From Anabaena sp. FACHB-1237 (GTDB taxonomy: Bacteria > Cyanobacteriota > Cyanobacteriia > Cyanobacteriales > Nostocaceae), in assembly GCF_014696225.1 (NCBI RefSeq), contig NZ_JACJPV010000003.1, positions 136,190 through 200,189 on the forward strand: DNA of 64,000 nt, in the 5' to 3' direction. The notes beneath the pieces are model-generated. The model was not told the DNA's origin, made no database searches, and was given only the letters and a program-made list of their open reading frames with translations. This document shows, one piece after another, positions 7,926-17,172 of this stretch. The translations under genes and the position numbers were made by a program. Numbering within the stretch: the stretch's first letter is position 1; each line of letters starts with the position of its first letter.

Positions 7926-8760
7926 GGTTTTAATTTTAGCATTTAGAACTTAATTATCATAATTATCTAATTATCATATTAGACATCTTGTGAAAATTAT
8001 GGTAAGGACAATTTATGAATTGTCCCTAGAAGGGGTTTCAAGTTATGCAGATTTAATTACCACAGAATGTATATTAATAAGCTGTTTTGCTTTTAATTTA
8101 AAATAGACGCGGTATTGCTGAATTGGGTTACAATGGGGTATAATATTTATCTTAGAAGCAATATCTGATGTTTGTTCATTACAATTAACAGGTTTAAGTT
8201 CAACTCTTGATCAGGAAGAACTATCTTGTTTGCATAAGCGATTACAATTTCATTCTTACGAGATACAATATACAGTATTTAATAATTGACAAGACCAGAT
8301 ACCGGACTTCTTAAAGAAGTCCGGTATCTAAGTGTAAACAGACCAGATACCGGACTTCTTAAAGAAGTCCGGTATCTAAGTGTAAACAGTAGAGGTAAAA
8401 ATATCAAAGCTGCTACAATTATAATAGAGTTACAGGATCTATTTTCATCTCATTTTTGTCTGGTTGTGACATTGTTTTATTCCTCAATGAATATCTTTAT
8501 CAACTAACAAATAAATCATAATAAATGGTAAAAATATAAATATTAAGCTAAGGATAAAGTTGACTATACAATTTTCGATAATTCCTATGATCATCATTAA
8601 TAAAGGAATGGGAAAAAAATAGTAAGGTGTAAATAACAAATAATTATATTGATTGTTATATTATATAATCAGTTTCCTAATTTTTTTGAGAAGTCAAAAA
8701 TTACAGTATTGGTAATTCTTTAGTTTAGCTGTTAGTTATAGTTGTTAATTTTGCCATTTT
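7926..8760. other. Intergenic, repeat-rich; possible gene remnant
   Basis: The stretch holds a GGACAATTTATGAATTGTCC near-palindrome (about 8010-8030) and the start of a GCTGAATTGGG...GTATAATATTTAT word also seen at 30153. It also holds the two tandem 33-bp palindromes at 8297-8377. Positions about 8140-8289 on the plus strand read through as LTGLSSTLDQEELSCLHKRL and end in TGA without a convincing start, which suggests a decayed gene tail. The last 250 bases show nothing but AT-rich sequence before the RluA-type gene. Confidence 0.4.
8297..8377. repeat. Two copies of the 33-bp palindrome in a 48-bp tandem repeat
   Basis: Each copy (8297-8329, 8345-8377) has the half-site AGATACCGGACTTCTT and its perfect complement around one central base. 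The whole 48-bp unit GACCAGATACC... to GTGTAAACA is duplicated exactly (8293-8340, 8341-8388). This is the A-type variant (ATACCGGAC) of a family otherwise reading AGATCCCCGACTTCTT. Confidence 0.9.
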
Positions 8761-10386
8761 ATGCTTTATAATATCACGGATTTTATCAATAATACTACAA
8801 AAATAAGTTTTGCAATTCCTAGTTATTACTACCAAGGATATTCTAAAAATGGAGAATTGTTAAAACTTCCCCGTACTATTTTAGCTGAAAATATCGCTCA
8901 GGGTTTAATGCAGCAATTACAAGAAGATGAAATTTATGCACGGGAAGGAAAAATGTATGGTATTTTATTAGTTGAATTACCTGATGGTGAACAAAAGGTA
9001 ATTAAGGCTTTTTCTGGTTTACTTAATGGCAATAGTGTGGTTCCTGGTTGGGTTGAGCCTATTCCTAAAAGTTCAGATATTATGTTACAAGAACAAGCAA
9101 CTTTAACAAGGTTGGCAGAAATCAAACAAGAAATAATTAGGTTACAAGAAATTCCTGCAAGGGAAGAATATCAAAAGTTATTATTAGGGTTTTCTGAACA
9201 GTTAAAGGTGATGAATTTACAACATCTGGAAAATAAGAAGTTGCGAGATCAACAAAGAAAGATATTATCTACTAAATTAACTGATTTAGCTTTAGAAACT
9301 GCTTTAGAAATATTGGCTAATCAAAGCCGTAGGGATGGGATAAAACTGCGTAACTTCAAAAGTGAACAAAATCAAGTTTTACAGCCATTGCGGGAGGTTA
9401 TAGCTACCGCAGATGAACAAATTAGCTGTTTAAAGCAAAAAAGAAAGGAGTTATCGAGAGAATTACAAAAACAAATGCACGCTACATATTATCTAACTAA
9501 TTTCTATGGTCAGTCTCAACCTCTACAAGATTTATTTCCATCAGGACTTCCGACAGGTACGGGAGAATGTTGTGCTCCTAAATTATTGCACTATGCAGCA
9601 ATTCATCATTTAAAACCTGTGGCTATGGCTGAATTTTGGTGGGGAATTTATGACGAAGTTAATGATAGAATACCTGGTAAATTTTATGGTGCTTGTGTGG
9701 AAAGATGTCAACCAATTATGGGTTTTATGCTATCAGGTTTGTCTAGGGAAAGATTAAAGGTAAATCTGGATATTATTTATGAGGATCAATGGTTAATTGC
9801 CATCAATAAACCTCCAGGTTTATTGTCAGTACCAGGACGTTATTGTTATAATCAAGATAGTGTAGTTAGTCGCTTATCTAGTTTTTATAATCAAGATTTT
9901 TTTGCTGTTCATCGTTTAGATCAAGATACTTCTGGTATTCTACTTTTAGCTAAGGATCGTGTTACCTATTCTCAATTTAGTCAGTTATTTGCTAGGAGAG
10001 AAATTCAGAAGGTTTATGAAGCTATTCTTGCAGGTTTATTAACTATTAATCAAGGTACTATTAATTTACCTCTATGGGGAGATCCGGAACATCGTCCTTA
10101 TCAAAAGGTTGATTGGGAACGAGGTAAACAAAGTATAACTCATTTTCGGGTAGTTACGCGGGAAAATTCCTATACTCTTGTGGAATTTATACCTATTACT
10201 GGACGTACTCATCAATTACGAGTTCACGCTGCTGATGTACAAGGTTTAAATATGACTATTTTAGGCGATCGCTTATATGGTTGTCATGAAAATGTTAGTC
10301 GCTTATATTTACACGCGAAGAAGTTAGTTTTCCAGCATCCTTACTTACAAACTACAATAAATTTAGAGATAAAAACACCATTTTAA
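8761..10386 (+). CDS. RluA-family pseudouridine synthase with long N-terminal extension
   Basis: The 541-residue protein carries an RluA/RluD-type catalytic domain in its C-terminal half (about 335-541). Its active-site segment is FFAVHRLDQDTSGILLLAKD, whose first Asp is the expected catalytic residue. Other family blocks are INKPPGLLSVPG and ITGRTHQLRVHAAD. The N-terminal 330 residues hold a charged, probably coiled-coil region (about 100-250) and a Cys-containing segment (GTGECCAPKLLHYAA, GKFYGACVERCQP). That layout is known from a long subclass in cyanobacteria and proteobacteria. It isomerises uridine in rRNA or tRNA; the exact target cannot be assigned. Confidence 0.85.
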   Translation: MLYNITDFINNTTKISFAIPSYYYQGYSKNGELLKLPRTILAENIAQGLMQQLQEDEIYAREGKMYGILLVELPDGEQKVIKAFSGLLNGNSVVPGWVEPIPKSSDIMLQEQATLTRLAEIKQEIIRLQEIPAREEYQKLLLGFSEQLKVMNLQHLENKKLRDQQRKILSTKLTDLALETALEILANQSRRDGIKLRNFKSEQNQVLQPLREVIATADEQISCLKQKRKELSRELQKQMHATYYLTNFYGQSQPLQDLFPSGLPTGTGECCAPKLLHYAAIHHLKPVAMAEFWWGIYDEVNDRIPGKFYGACVERCQPIMGFMLSGLSRERLKVNLDIIYEDQWLIAINKPPGLLSVPGRYCYNQDSVVSRLSSFYNQDFFAVHRLDQDTSGILLLAKDRVTYSQFSQLFARREIQKVYEAILAGLLTINQGTINLPLWGDPEHRPYQKVDWERGKQSITHFRVVTRENSYTLVEFIPITGRTHQLRVHAADVQGLNMTILGDRLYGCHENVSRLYLHAKKLVFQHPYLQTTINLEIKTPF

Positions 10387-10408
10387 TGATTATCTGTTGC
10401 TTGTTTAA

Positions 10409-10540
10409 TTTGGATAAGAAATACAAGCAAGATGCTTGCGCTACTTTAATTTTAATTTGGATAAGAAATGCAAGCAAGATGCTTGCGCTACTTTAATTTT
10501 AAAGAAATGCAAGCAAGATGCTTGCGCTACTTTAATTTTA
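10409..10540. repeat. Triplicated word containing CAAGCAAGATGCTTG palindrome
   Basis: Three successive copies of AAATGCAAGCAAGATGCTTG plus CGCTAC are separated by TTTAATTTTAA spacers. The first two copies also share TTGGATAAG. The core is an inverted repeat. Single relatives appear at about 24400-24421, 30332-30356 (opposite orientation) and 53107-53125 (degenerate). Confidence 0.8.
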
Positions 10541-10693
10541 GTTATTTAATAAAATAAAGGAATTTAAAAATCCTCCTATACTTTTAGTGAGGAATTTTTC
10601 TCTGTTTGTAGTTGTTTCCGCCACTATTTGATAACTAGTAATGATCATATCTTGTCCATGACCTTTGATCAACTCTGCTTTTTTTCAAGACTC

Positions 10694-10726
10694 AGATCCC
10701 CGACTTCTCTAAGAAGTCGGGGATCT
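10694..10726. repeat. 33-bp perfect palindrome
   Basis: The half-site is AGATCCCCGACTTCT and the complement follows around a short centre. As RNA it forms a stable 16-bp stem. It is a member of the ten-copy family. Confidence 0.9.
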
Positions 10727-10774
10727 GGTAGTTTGCAGTAATTACTAAATTAAGCCAGAAAATAAAGAGTAAAA

Positions 10775-10882
10775 TACAGCAGTTTCCGTTATTATGAGGT
10801 ACAGATGTTAATAATAAAACCCTTGTAACACAGGCATCTTGCTGTGTTCATAGTGTACCTCATGTAGATGGAATGTGCTGTA
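10775..10882. repeat. 108-bp inverted-repeat element (copy 1)
   Basis: The element starts TACAGCAGTTTCCGTTATTA and ends GTAGATGGAATGTGCTGTA. The termini pair as TACAGCA..TTCC...ATGAGGTACA. A second copy at 53455-53562 differs at a single base, and one isolated end lies at 49113-49137. It has no coding capacity, which fits a non-autonomous mobile element. Confidence 0.85.
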
Positions 10883-11091
10883 ATACAATATTACTGAAAA
10901 AAGGTAATTTATGATAACAATTCTGAGATAATACGGAAATGATAGCTAAAAAACTCTTGTCATCCAAGTTTAATTGTAGACTTTAAGGTTAGTTAGCCCT
11001 GAAATCTCACAAATCTGAGAGGTTAGCTATATAATGTGAACGTTTACTATCAACTTTAAAATCAATTCTACCGCCATCCACAGGAGTGTAT

Positions 11092-11931
11092 ATGGAACCA
11101 ATTATTATTATACTTTTAGCCCTTACTGGTTATGCTTTAGGATCTGCTAAAATGGTCAATCAGGGTAATGCTGCTTTAGTAGAACGTTTGGGCAAGTATC
11201 ATCGCAAACTTACCCCGGGATTAAACTTTATTGTTCCTGTACTGGATCAGATTGTGATGGAAGATACCACGAGAGAACAAATATTAGATGTGAAACCACA
11301 AAATGTGATTACTAAAGATGGTGTTTATTTAGAAATAGATGCAGTGCTTTATTGGCGAATTAAAGATATTGAAAAAAGTTTTTATGCTATTGATGATTTA
11401 CAACAGGGTTTGAGTAATTTAGCAACTACCACATTACGAGAAATTGTAGCTCAAAATACTCTTAATGATACTAATATGTCAAGAACAGATATGAACAATG
11501 CTATTTTGGGAGAATTAAATTCTATTGCTAAAGATTGGGGGGTAGAAATTATTAGATTAGATATTCAAAGCATTAATCCTCCAGAAAGTGTGAGAAAATC
11601 TATGGAGGAACAAAGAAATGCAGAAATTAAACAAAAAGCCATGATTACTGCTGCTGAAGGAGAAAGACAAGCAGCAATTAAAAAAGCTGAGGGTACTAAA
11701 ATGTCTATGGAAATTATCTCCCAAGCAATACGTAATAACCCTGAAAGTAAGGAAATTCTCAGATATTTAGCTACTCAAGATTATATAGATGCTAGTCAGA
11801 AATTAGGGGAAAGTAATAATGCGAAAATAGTATTTGTTGATCCTGCTAATTCAACGGAGATGTTTCAAGAGTTAATTTCTGATTCTCTTGAGACTGGTAA
11901 TGATGGTAAAAATGGTAATGGGGCAAATTAG
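11092..11931 (+). CDS. SPFH/Band 7 (stomatin-like, QmcA-type) membrane protein
   Basis: ATG 11092 is used because a GGAG ribosome site lies at 11083-11086; an in-frame GTG at 11086 overlaps that site. The 279-residue protein has one N-terminal transmembrane helix (about 3-20). A band-7 domain follows (ERLGKYHRKLTPGLNFIVP, VITKDGVYLEIDAVLYWRI, SNLATTTLREIVAQNTLND). Next is a long helical Ala/Glu-rich stretch (AAEGERQAAIKKAEG), and then an acidic tail. SPFH proteins form large membrane rings linked to microdomains and proteases. The gene is monocistronic, with convergent folP downstream. Confidence 0.9.
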   Translation: MEPIIIILLALTGYALGSAKMVNQGNAALVERLGKYHRKLTPGLNFIVPVLDQIVMEDTTREQILDVKPQNVITKDGVYLEIDAVLYWRIKDIEKSFYAIDDLQQGLSNLATTTLREIVAQNTLNDTNMSRTDMNNAILGELNSIAKDWGVEIIRLDIQSINPPESVRKSMEEQRNAEIKQKAMITAAEGERQAAIKKAEGTKMSMEIISQAIRNNPESKEILRYLATQDYIDASQKLGESNNAKIVFVDPANSTEMFQELISDSLETGNDGKNGNGAN

Positions 11932-11938
11932 CTTTTCC

Positions 11939-12027
11939 GTAGTTGGGCTTTAGCACCCTGTCAACTATCAACTATCAACTATCAACTGTCAACTGTTAGC
12001 ACCTGTTTCGTGTTAAAGCCCAACTAC
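11939..12027. terminator. Inverted repeat with heptamer array between convergent genes
   Basis: GTAGTTGGGCTTTA (11939-11952) is repeated inverted as TAAAGCCCAACTAC (12014-12027). Between them lie five TCAACTA-type heptamers (11961-11996). The structure lies between the SPFH gene and folP and overlaps the folP 3' end. It could terminate transcription in both directions; that role is inferred. Confidence 0.5.
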
Positions 12028-12858
12028 AAACGCATCCGCTACTAGTGCTACTTCTACCATTTCTTTGACATCATGTACTCTCAATATGTCTGCACCATAA
12101 AATATGGCTGCACTACAGGCGGCCGCGGTTCCCCAAATTCTCTGTTTGGGGTTATTTTGATTTAATATTGTGCCTATAAAACTTTTTCTTGATACTCCTA
12201 TTAATATTGGACATTTTAATGTTTTGAATTTGCATAAGTTGCGAATGATTTCTAGGTTCTGTTGATGATTTTTGGCAAATCCAATGCCAGGATCTATAAT
12301 AATATTATGGTGTTTAATTCCTAGGGCGATCGCTTTTTCCGTCTGTGTCCATAGGAAGTTATAAATTTCTCCTATGATATCTTCATAGTCTGTTAATTGC
12401 TGCATTGTCTCTGGGTTTCCTCGGATGTGCATTAACACAATTGGCACATTCAATTCTGCTACTGTCATCAGCATTTGCGGATCAAATGTTCCTCCGGAAA
12501 TGTCATTCACTATATCAGCACCAGCTTTTATAGCTGCTTTTGCTACTTCTGACCTTGTGGTATCTACGGAAATGGGAATATTGCTTTCTGTTCTAATTGC
12601 TGTAATGATGGGAATAACACGCTCTAATTCATCTTCTAAACTAATTTGTTTAGCACCAGGACGGGTAGATTGTCCACCAATATCTATAATGTCAACGCCA
12701 TTACTTATCATGTTCTGAGATTGAATTAAGGCAGAGTTGATATTATTAAATTGACCTCCATCACTGAAACTATCGGGAGTGGTATTTAATATGCCCATTA
12801 TATAAGTTTTTTTGCCCCAATGAAAAGAGCGATCGCGGATAGTTAAAGAATGAGACAT
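12013..12858 (-). CDS. folP: Dihydropteroate synthase
   Basis: The 281-residue TIM-barrel enzyme joins 6-hydroxymethyl-dihydropterin diphosphate to p-aminobenzoate in folate synthesis. Signature blocks are MGILNTTPDSFSDGG, DIIDIGGQSTRPGA, VNDISGG, DPGIGFAKNHQQNLEI and GVSRKSFIG, all in the expected order. Its length is normal for the family. It begins 70 bases after tpiA on the same strand, with a 33-bp palindrome in the gap, so any shared transcript may be attenuated there. Confidence 0.96.
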   Translation of the reverse strand: MSHSLTIRDRSFHWGKKTYIMGILNTTPDSFSDGGQFNNINSALIQSQNMISNGVDIIDIGGQSTRPGAKQISLEDELERVIPIITAIRTESNIPISVDTTRSEVAKAAIKAGADIVNDISGGTFDPQMLMTVAELNVPIVLMHIRGNPETMQQLTDYEDIIGEIYNFLWTQTEKAIALGIKHHNIIIDPGIGFAKNHQQNLEIIRNLCKFKTLKCPILIGVSRKSFIGTILNQNNPKQRIWGTAAACSAAIFYGADILRVHDVKEMVEVALVADAFVVGL

Positions 12859-12884
12859 AGTGTAATTTAAGTAAATAAAGATTG

Positions 12885-12917
12885 AGATCCCCGACTTCTT
12901 GAAGAAGTCGGGGATCT
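12885..12917. repeat. 33-bp perfect palindrome between tpiA and folP
   Basis: The half-site is AGATCCCCGACTTCTT with a central base and perfect complement. It lies 11 bases past the tpiA stop codon, so it may act as a terminator or mRNA 3'-end stabiliser. Confidence 0.9.
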
Positions 12918-12927
12918 GATAGTCTTG

Positions 12928-13674
12928 CTAAATAATTGTGTAGTTAACAATTCTAGCAAAACTATCAGCTTCTAAACTAGCGCCACCTACGAGAACACCA
13001 TCAATTTCTGGTTGTGCCATAATTTCATCAATATTATTGGGTTTCACAGAACCACCATATTGAATTGATACCAAAGGATGGGTTAATTGACTGCGAATTA
13101 AACCTATGACGCGATTTGCTTCAGAAGATTCGCAGGTATCACCCGTTCCAATTGCCCAAATAGGCTCATAAGCAATAATCAAATTAGTTTGATCTATTTC
13201 TACCAGTCCTTGTTTTAACTGATTGATAATAATTGATTCAGTGTGTCCTGCATCTCGTTGTTGCTTAGTTTCGCCAACACAGAGGATGGGAGTAAGTCCA
13301 GATTTTTGGGCGGCTTTGAGTCGGAGATTCACTGTTGCGTCAGTTTCTCCAAAATATTGCCGTCTTTCGCTATGGCCAATAATGACATAGCGGACACCAA
13401 CTTCTGTAAGCATATTGGCGGCAATTTCGCCAGTATAAGCCCCAGATTCTTCCCAGTGGACATTTTGTGCGCCTAATTTTACACGACTGCCATGTAAAGA
13501 TTGAGATAACACAATTAAATCAGTGAATGGAGGACATAATACCACTTCTCGACTTGAAGGTGTATCCTCCAGATGAGGCAAGAATCCAGTTAAAAACGCT
13601 CTAGATTCTGCCTGGGTTTTAAACATTTTCCAGTTACCGGCAATAACGATTTTCCGCACAGGTGTTTTAATCAA
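12928..13674 (-). CDS. tpiA: Triosephosphate isomerase
   Basis: The 248-residue enzyme interconverts dihydroxyacetone phosphate and glyceraldehyde 3-phosphate in glycolysis and the Calvin cycle. The active-site residues are present: Lys in GNWKMFK, His in VIIGHSERR, Glu in [11 protein letters not shown], with the phosphate loop near QYGGSV and VGGASL. It is full length. The start MIKTPVRK gives the usual short leader before the first strand. folP follows on the same strand. Confidence 0.97.
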   Translation of the reverse strand: MIKTPVRKIVIAGNWKMFKTQAESRAFLTGFLPHLEDTPSSREVVLCPPFTDLIVLSQSLHGSRVKLGAQNVHWEESGAYTGEIAANMLTEVGVRYVIIGHSERRQYFGETDATVNLRLKAAQKSGLTPILCVGETKQQRDAGHTESIIINQLKQGLVEIDQTNLIIAYEPIWAIGTGDTCESSEANRVIGLIRSQLTHPLVSIQYGGSVKPNNIDEIMAQPEIDGVLVGGASLEADSFARIVNYTII

Positions 13675-13875
13675 TATTCTAATGCTACTAGATGCACTTT
13701 TTACTGTACTACTTTTTAGAACTCATGAAGCACAATTATGGCAGATCACAGGAAACCTTTCATGATAGGATAATTTAAGCATTAATTGATTTTAATATTT
13801 TAAATTGCTTTTACTTACACAATAGTCAGATCCGCGACTTATGATATAATTCGAGAATCTTGTTGTTAATCACCC

Positions 13876-14359
13876 TATTTATCTTTTTCTTCCACACATT
13901 CCATCTGCGTTTTTAATAAGTCTATACCGAAATTTTTCCCACCTGTGACTGTAAATTTTTCTGATGTTTTTGATAATGGGATAATTGTAAACGCAAAGAA
14001 TCTAATTCTGTTGCCATTTTTACCCATTTTTACTATTTGCGACTCCAAGTTTTGCCATAAATAATTAGATTGTTCTAATTGTAATGTTAAGTCTTCTAAT
14101 TGTTGGGATACTTTTTGTAATTAAAGCGGTGAAATATTCCGTCCTAAACGACGCTGTTCTGCTGTATACTCACTTTCTGAAACAGTAGTTGCTTGTTCTG
14201 ATAAAGAACGAGGATTAATATTATATGTTGATAGTAACTGAATATTTGTATTAGCTAGATATGCTGGTATATTTGCCGATTGATATGAATTACTAGTTAC
14301 TGGTTCTATGGGTTGTGTATTTCGTGAAATTGGAGTAACATGACTCGATAGAAACTGAA
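13876..14359 (-). pseudogene. Decayed gene, unknown product
   Basis: Read on the minus strand, one frame runs from about 14359 to a stop at 13876-13878. It contains SHVTPISRNTQPIEPVTSN, LSTYNINPRSLSEQATTVSE and EYTAEQRRLGRNISPL, then an in-frame TAA, then QKVSQQLEDLTLQLEQSNYL and a conserved-looking tail. Codon use is protein-like on both sides of the stop and no start codon is evident. A truncated and interrupted gene is the simplest reading. The product is not recognised. Confidence 0.5.
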
Positions 14360-14374
14360 AAATTTGATGAGTTT

Positions 14375-14752
14375 GCTAATAAATTTACAGTTGTTGATAG
14401 TAATTCTGAGTTGAACAATGCTACTGAAATTAAAGATTGACAAGTTATTCCTGGAGAAAATAAGTTAAATTTTTTTTGCTGTTATTAATCCTGGTAAATT
14501 TCCTGAACCGGGAGTTTATAAGTTAGAGTTTAATATTTTTAGCCCAATTTTAGAAGTTCTTAGTTGGTGGAAAGAATGGGATTTTGGCAAAGTAAAACTA
14601 GTGAAGAAGATGACGTAAAAACTCATAATGTGGAAGAATTTTTTACAGGTTTGAAAAATAGAATAGAAACTATGAAAACTGAACAATTACAAAGTGGTGA
14701 AGATCATCAATCTTTGGTGGGGCACTTATGTTATGCTGTGCAGAAGAATTAA
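14375..14752 (+). pseudogene. Multiply frameshifted gene remnant
   Basis: Successive frames on the plus strand read DEFANKFTVVDSNSELNNAT (stop), then AVINPGKFPEPGVYKLEFNI followed by FSPILEVLSWWKEWDF. Another frame then continues GFWQSKTSEEDDVKTHNVEE and FFTGLKNRIETMKTEQLQSG to a stop at 14750-14752. Joined, the segments look like the C-terminal 110-120 residues of one protein broken by at least two indels and a stop. The family is not recognised. It borders another pseudogene in opposite orientation. Confidence 0.5.
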
Positions 14753-14789
14753 AGGTTAGTGTAGGTGTTTAACCTTGAATCTGAGTAAG

Positions 14790-15623
14790 TTACAATCCCC
14801 AATGCTGATAACGCTCTTTTAACCAACCTATTACAGTATAACGGGCGATCGCTTCATTTACTTTCCTTCTTAAGTCATCATACTGCAATCCCTTGGGCAT
14901 CACTACTGATAACGGTTGGGCAGATAACTTGATCGGTAAAATTCTATATTCTCTATTTTCCTGACTCCATCCTGTGATCACACTGGTATCTGCTGCTAAT
15001 GCAGCAACTAACTGGTTATCTATTTTTTCCCGTGCTTCTCCATAAGAGTTTACACTGATTAATTCAGCTTGAGGTATAAAATATTGCACATAGCCTATAC
15101 TGCTAGAATGGTTAAGAACTGCTATTTTCTGGTTTTTTAAGTCTTGTAAAGATTTAATACTAGTATTTTTTGTTACTATTCCCGTGCTATCGTAATAATA
15201 GGGAACGCTGAGACTAACGACACGGGAACGAGATTCTGTAGCTGTAACATCGGCGATCGCCAGATCCACTATATGATTAAATACAAAAGGTAAGCGATCG
15301 CTATTTACTACTGGTTGTAATTTTACACTATCAGCTTTACCTAAAATATCTTCAGCCAATTTTCTGGCTAAATCAATTTCTAACCCTTGTAAATTGCCTT
15401 TTTGATCTTTAAAAGCTAAGGGACGGATGTTATCCTTAACGGCAATGGTTAAATAACCTCGCTGTTGAATTTCTGGTAAAGTTGCAGCTAAAACCACCGA
15501 ATTATTTACCAGAAAACACGCACATAAACAGAAAATCAAAGTCGCGGATAATACCAGATGTAACCGACTTTTCCACGAAAGAATTATCGAGAGAAAAAAA
15601 TTTTCCTGTTGTTTTCTCATCAC
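14790..15623 (-). CDS. Periplasmic solute-binding protein, amino-acid ABC type (SBP_bac_3)
   Basis: The 277-residue protein has an N-terminal signal (about 18-46, ending VVLAA). The bilobal binding fold follows: LPEIQQRGYLTIAVKDNIRP, LQGLEIDLARKLAEDIL, VDLAIADVTATESRSRVVSL, VPYYYDSTGIVTK, LKNQKIAVLNHSS. This family captures polar amino acids for ABC importers, but no permease or ATPase gene adjoins, so the ligand is open. The gene starts 30 bases downstream of rplT on the same strand and may be read from that transcript. Confidence 0.85.
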   Translation of the reverse strand: MMRKQQENFFLSIILSWKSRLHLVLSATLIFCLCACFLVNNSVVLAATLPEIQQRGYLTIAVKDNIRPLAFKDQKGNLQGLEIDLARKLAEDILGKADSVKLQPVVNSDRLPFVFNHIVDLAIADVTATESRSRVVSLSVPYYYDSTGIVTKNTSIKSLQDLKNQKIAVLNHSSSIGYVQYFIPQAELISVNSYGEAREKIDNQLVAALAADTSVITGWSQENREYRILPIKLSAQPLSVVMPKGLQYDDLRRKVNEAIARYTVIGWLKERYQHWGL

Positions 15624-15653
15624 TGTTACATCCGTTATACATCCGTTAGCACT

Positions 15654-16010
15654 TTAACCTTTCACAGACTTAGCTAGTTCAGCCACTTTAGCAAAACTTG
15701 CAGGATCAAGAACAGCTAATTGTGCCAACATTTTCCGGTTTAATTCCACATTAGCTTTTTTGAGATTACCAATTAATTGGCTATAGCTCAAACCTTGTTC
15801 TCTGGAAGCTGCATTAATGCGTGTAATCCATAGACGACGGAAATCACGCTTTTTCTTTTTGCGATCGCGGTAAGCACTACGTAGTGCCTTCATTACCTGT
15901 TGATTAGCGGTTCTAAACAAAGTAGAATGAGAACCACGAAAACCCTTAGCTAGTTTTAGTATCTTATTGCGGCGTTTACGAGCCACATTACCGCGTTTTA
16001 CACGAGTCAT
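15654..16010 (-). CDS. rplT: 50S ribosomal protein L20
   Basis: The 118-residue basic protein has the L20 signature ([73 protein letters not shown]). It binds 23S rRNA early in 50S assembly. The gene lies 22 bases after rpmI in the usual rpmI-rplT order. In many bacteria this operon is repressed by L20 itself; no leader structure was worked out here. Confidence 0.98.
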   Translation of the reverse strand: MTRVKRGNVARKRRNKILKLAKGFRGSHSTLFRTANQQVMKALRSAYRDRKKKKRDFRRLWITRINAASREQGLSYSQLIGNLKKANVELNRKMLAQLAVLDPASFAKVAELAKSVKG

Positions 16011-16032
16011 ATCTTATTACTACCTGACAAAT

Positions 16033-16230
16033 TTACAAATAGGGAAGCATTAAACGCACATTTTCTTCATCGCGTTCATGGACAATAGCCATTTTGGACA
16101 AACTGCGTTTTTTACCAGAAGATTTATGTTCTAGTAAGTGGTTTTTAAAAGGTTTACGACGGACAATTTTACCGCTACCAGTGGCACGGAATCTTTTTGC
16201 TGCCGCCTTACGGGTTTTGAGTTTAGGCAT
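16033..16230 (-). CDS. rpmI: 50S ribosomal protein L35
   Basis: From ATG 16230 the protein is the normal 65 residues ([20 protein letters not shown], then [20 protein letters not shown]). A start seven codons further up (16251) adds MCNPCHT, which is not part of the family. It forms an operon with rplT. No infC lies upstream in this window. Confidence 0.97.
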   Translation of the reverse strand: MPKLKTRKAAAKRFRATGSGKIVRRKPFKNHLLEHKSSGKKRSLSKMAIVHERDEENVRLMLPYL

Positions 16231-16316
16231 AGTATGGCATGGATTACACACAATCCATTATTATATCAGAAAGTTGGTAATTTGATCAATTTTCAGCCAA
16301 AAAATAATTATCCTCC

Positions 16317-16349
16317 AGATCCCGGACTTCTTGAAGAAGTCCGGGATCT
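16317..16349. repeat. 33-bp perfect palindrome (CCCGGAC variant)
   Basis: The half-site is AGATCCCGGACTTCTT. It lies between the 3' end of the duplicated-domain protein and the rpmI 5' region. A degenerate AAATTCTTCAAGAAGAAGGG follows it and may be a worn second copy. Confidence 0.85.
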
Positions 16350-16386
16350 AAATTCTTCAAGAAGAAGGGTATCTTATGATTCAACT

Positions 16387-17109
16387 TTATTTATTACCAC
16401 CAAAACCCAATTTTGTACCAGTTTTATCTATATGATAAATCCAAGATTTACCTTGAGCATCAACAATTACTTCCCAACCAAAAACAGGATCATATTGTTG
16501 CGTACAAACTTCCCCAAAATTGAATACACAACTATTACTAAAAGTTTTGTCTGTTGCTTGGGTAATTTTCACAGCATTAAGCGGTAAATTACTACGTTTG
16601 GCGGCATCTTTTAAAACAATATTAGCCAGATTTTTTGGTAATTTAGTTAACTGATTACTGCTAATTTTCGGATCAAGTAAAATCTGTGAACCAGGTTTAT
16701 TAACATGATAAGTCCAAGATTGATCCTGCACATTTACCACAACTATCCAACCGGAAATAGGGTTATATTCCTTAGTACAAATATCATTAAATTTAAAAAT
16801 GCAGCGATTACCAAAAGTTGTTGGTGTAACTTGGGTAATTTTCACCTGAGAACTTTTTACTGTTGCGCGTTTAGCAGCATCTTTAATAATTGCTTGTTCA
16901 ATTCTATTAGGTAATTGACTTGAGAACTTTTTAGCTAAATTGTAGTGATTATTGTAGTGATTAACTTGTTGTTCCTGTGGTTGAGGAATAGCTAAAGCAC
17001 TTTCAGAACTAGTAATTACTAATCCTGGAGTTAATAAACTACTTAAAGCAAGTCCTAAAACTAAAGAATTACTGATTTTGCGGATGTTTAGAGATGATAC
17101 AATTAACAT
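16387..17109 (-). CDS. Secreted protein with two tandem homologous domains
   Basis: The 240-residue protein has a signal peptide (about 1-42, ending ALA). Two copies of an 80-residue unit follow (about 65-147 and 152-235). Shared landmarks are LPNRIEQAIIKDAAKRATVK / LPKNLANIVLKDAAKRSNLP, then VKITQVTPTTFGNRCIFKF / VKITQATDKTFSNSCVFNF, then C-T-(K/Q)-(E/Q)-Y-(N/D)-P, GW.V.V, and SW.YH(V/I). Each unit has two cysteines, likely a disulfide. The family is not named with certainty; single-unit relatives are common as hypothetical cyanobacterial secreted proteins. A role in the envelope or periplasm is inferred. Confidence 0.7.
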   Translation of the reverse strand: MLIVSSLNIRKISNSLVLGLALSSLLTPGLVITSSESALAIPQPQEQQVNHYNNHYNLAKKFSSQLPNRIEQAIIKDAAKRATVKSSQVKITQVTPTTFGNRCIFKFNDICTKEYNPISGWIVVVNVQDQSWTYHVNKPGSQILLDPKISSNQLTKLPKNLANIVLKDAAKRSNLPLNAVKITQATDKTFSNSCVFNFGEVCTQQYDPVFGWEVIVDAQGKSWIYHIDKTGTKLGFGGNK

Positions 17110-17172
17110 ATTGTTTTCCTATTTTTATCTAAAGACTGTGATCATCCTATTCTTTGTTCCCTGCTATTACAA

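Larger units (their letters stand above)
10387..11091. other. Repeat-rich intergenic region with a possible gene remnant
   Basis: The region contains a threefold repeat (10409-10540), one 33-bp palindrome (10694-10726) and the 108-bp element (10775-10882). On the minus strand, 10538-10678 reads openly as ELIKGHGQDMIITSYQIVAE and ends in TAA. It lacks a start and a recognisable family, so it may be the tail of a lost gene. The final 200 bases should hold the promoter of the SPFH gene. Confidence 0.5.

Noticed and set aside
8286..8507. 73-codon open frame on the plus strand
   Set aside because: Most of it is the translated 48-bp tandem palindrome repeat; no ribosome site or family.
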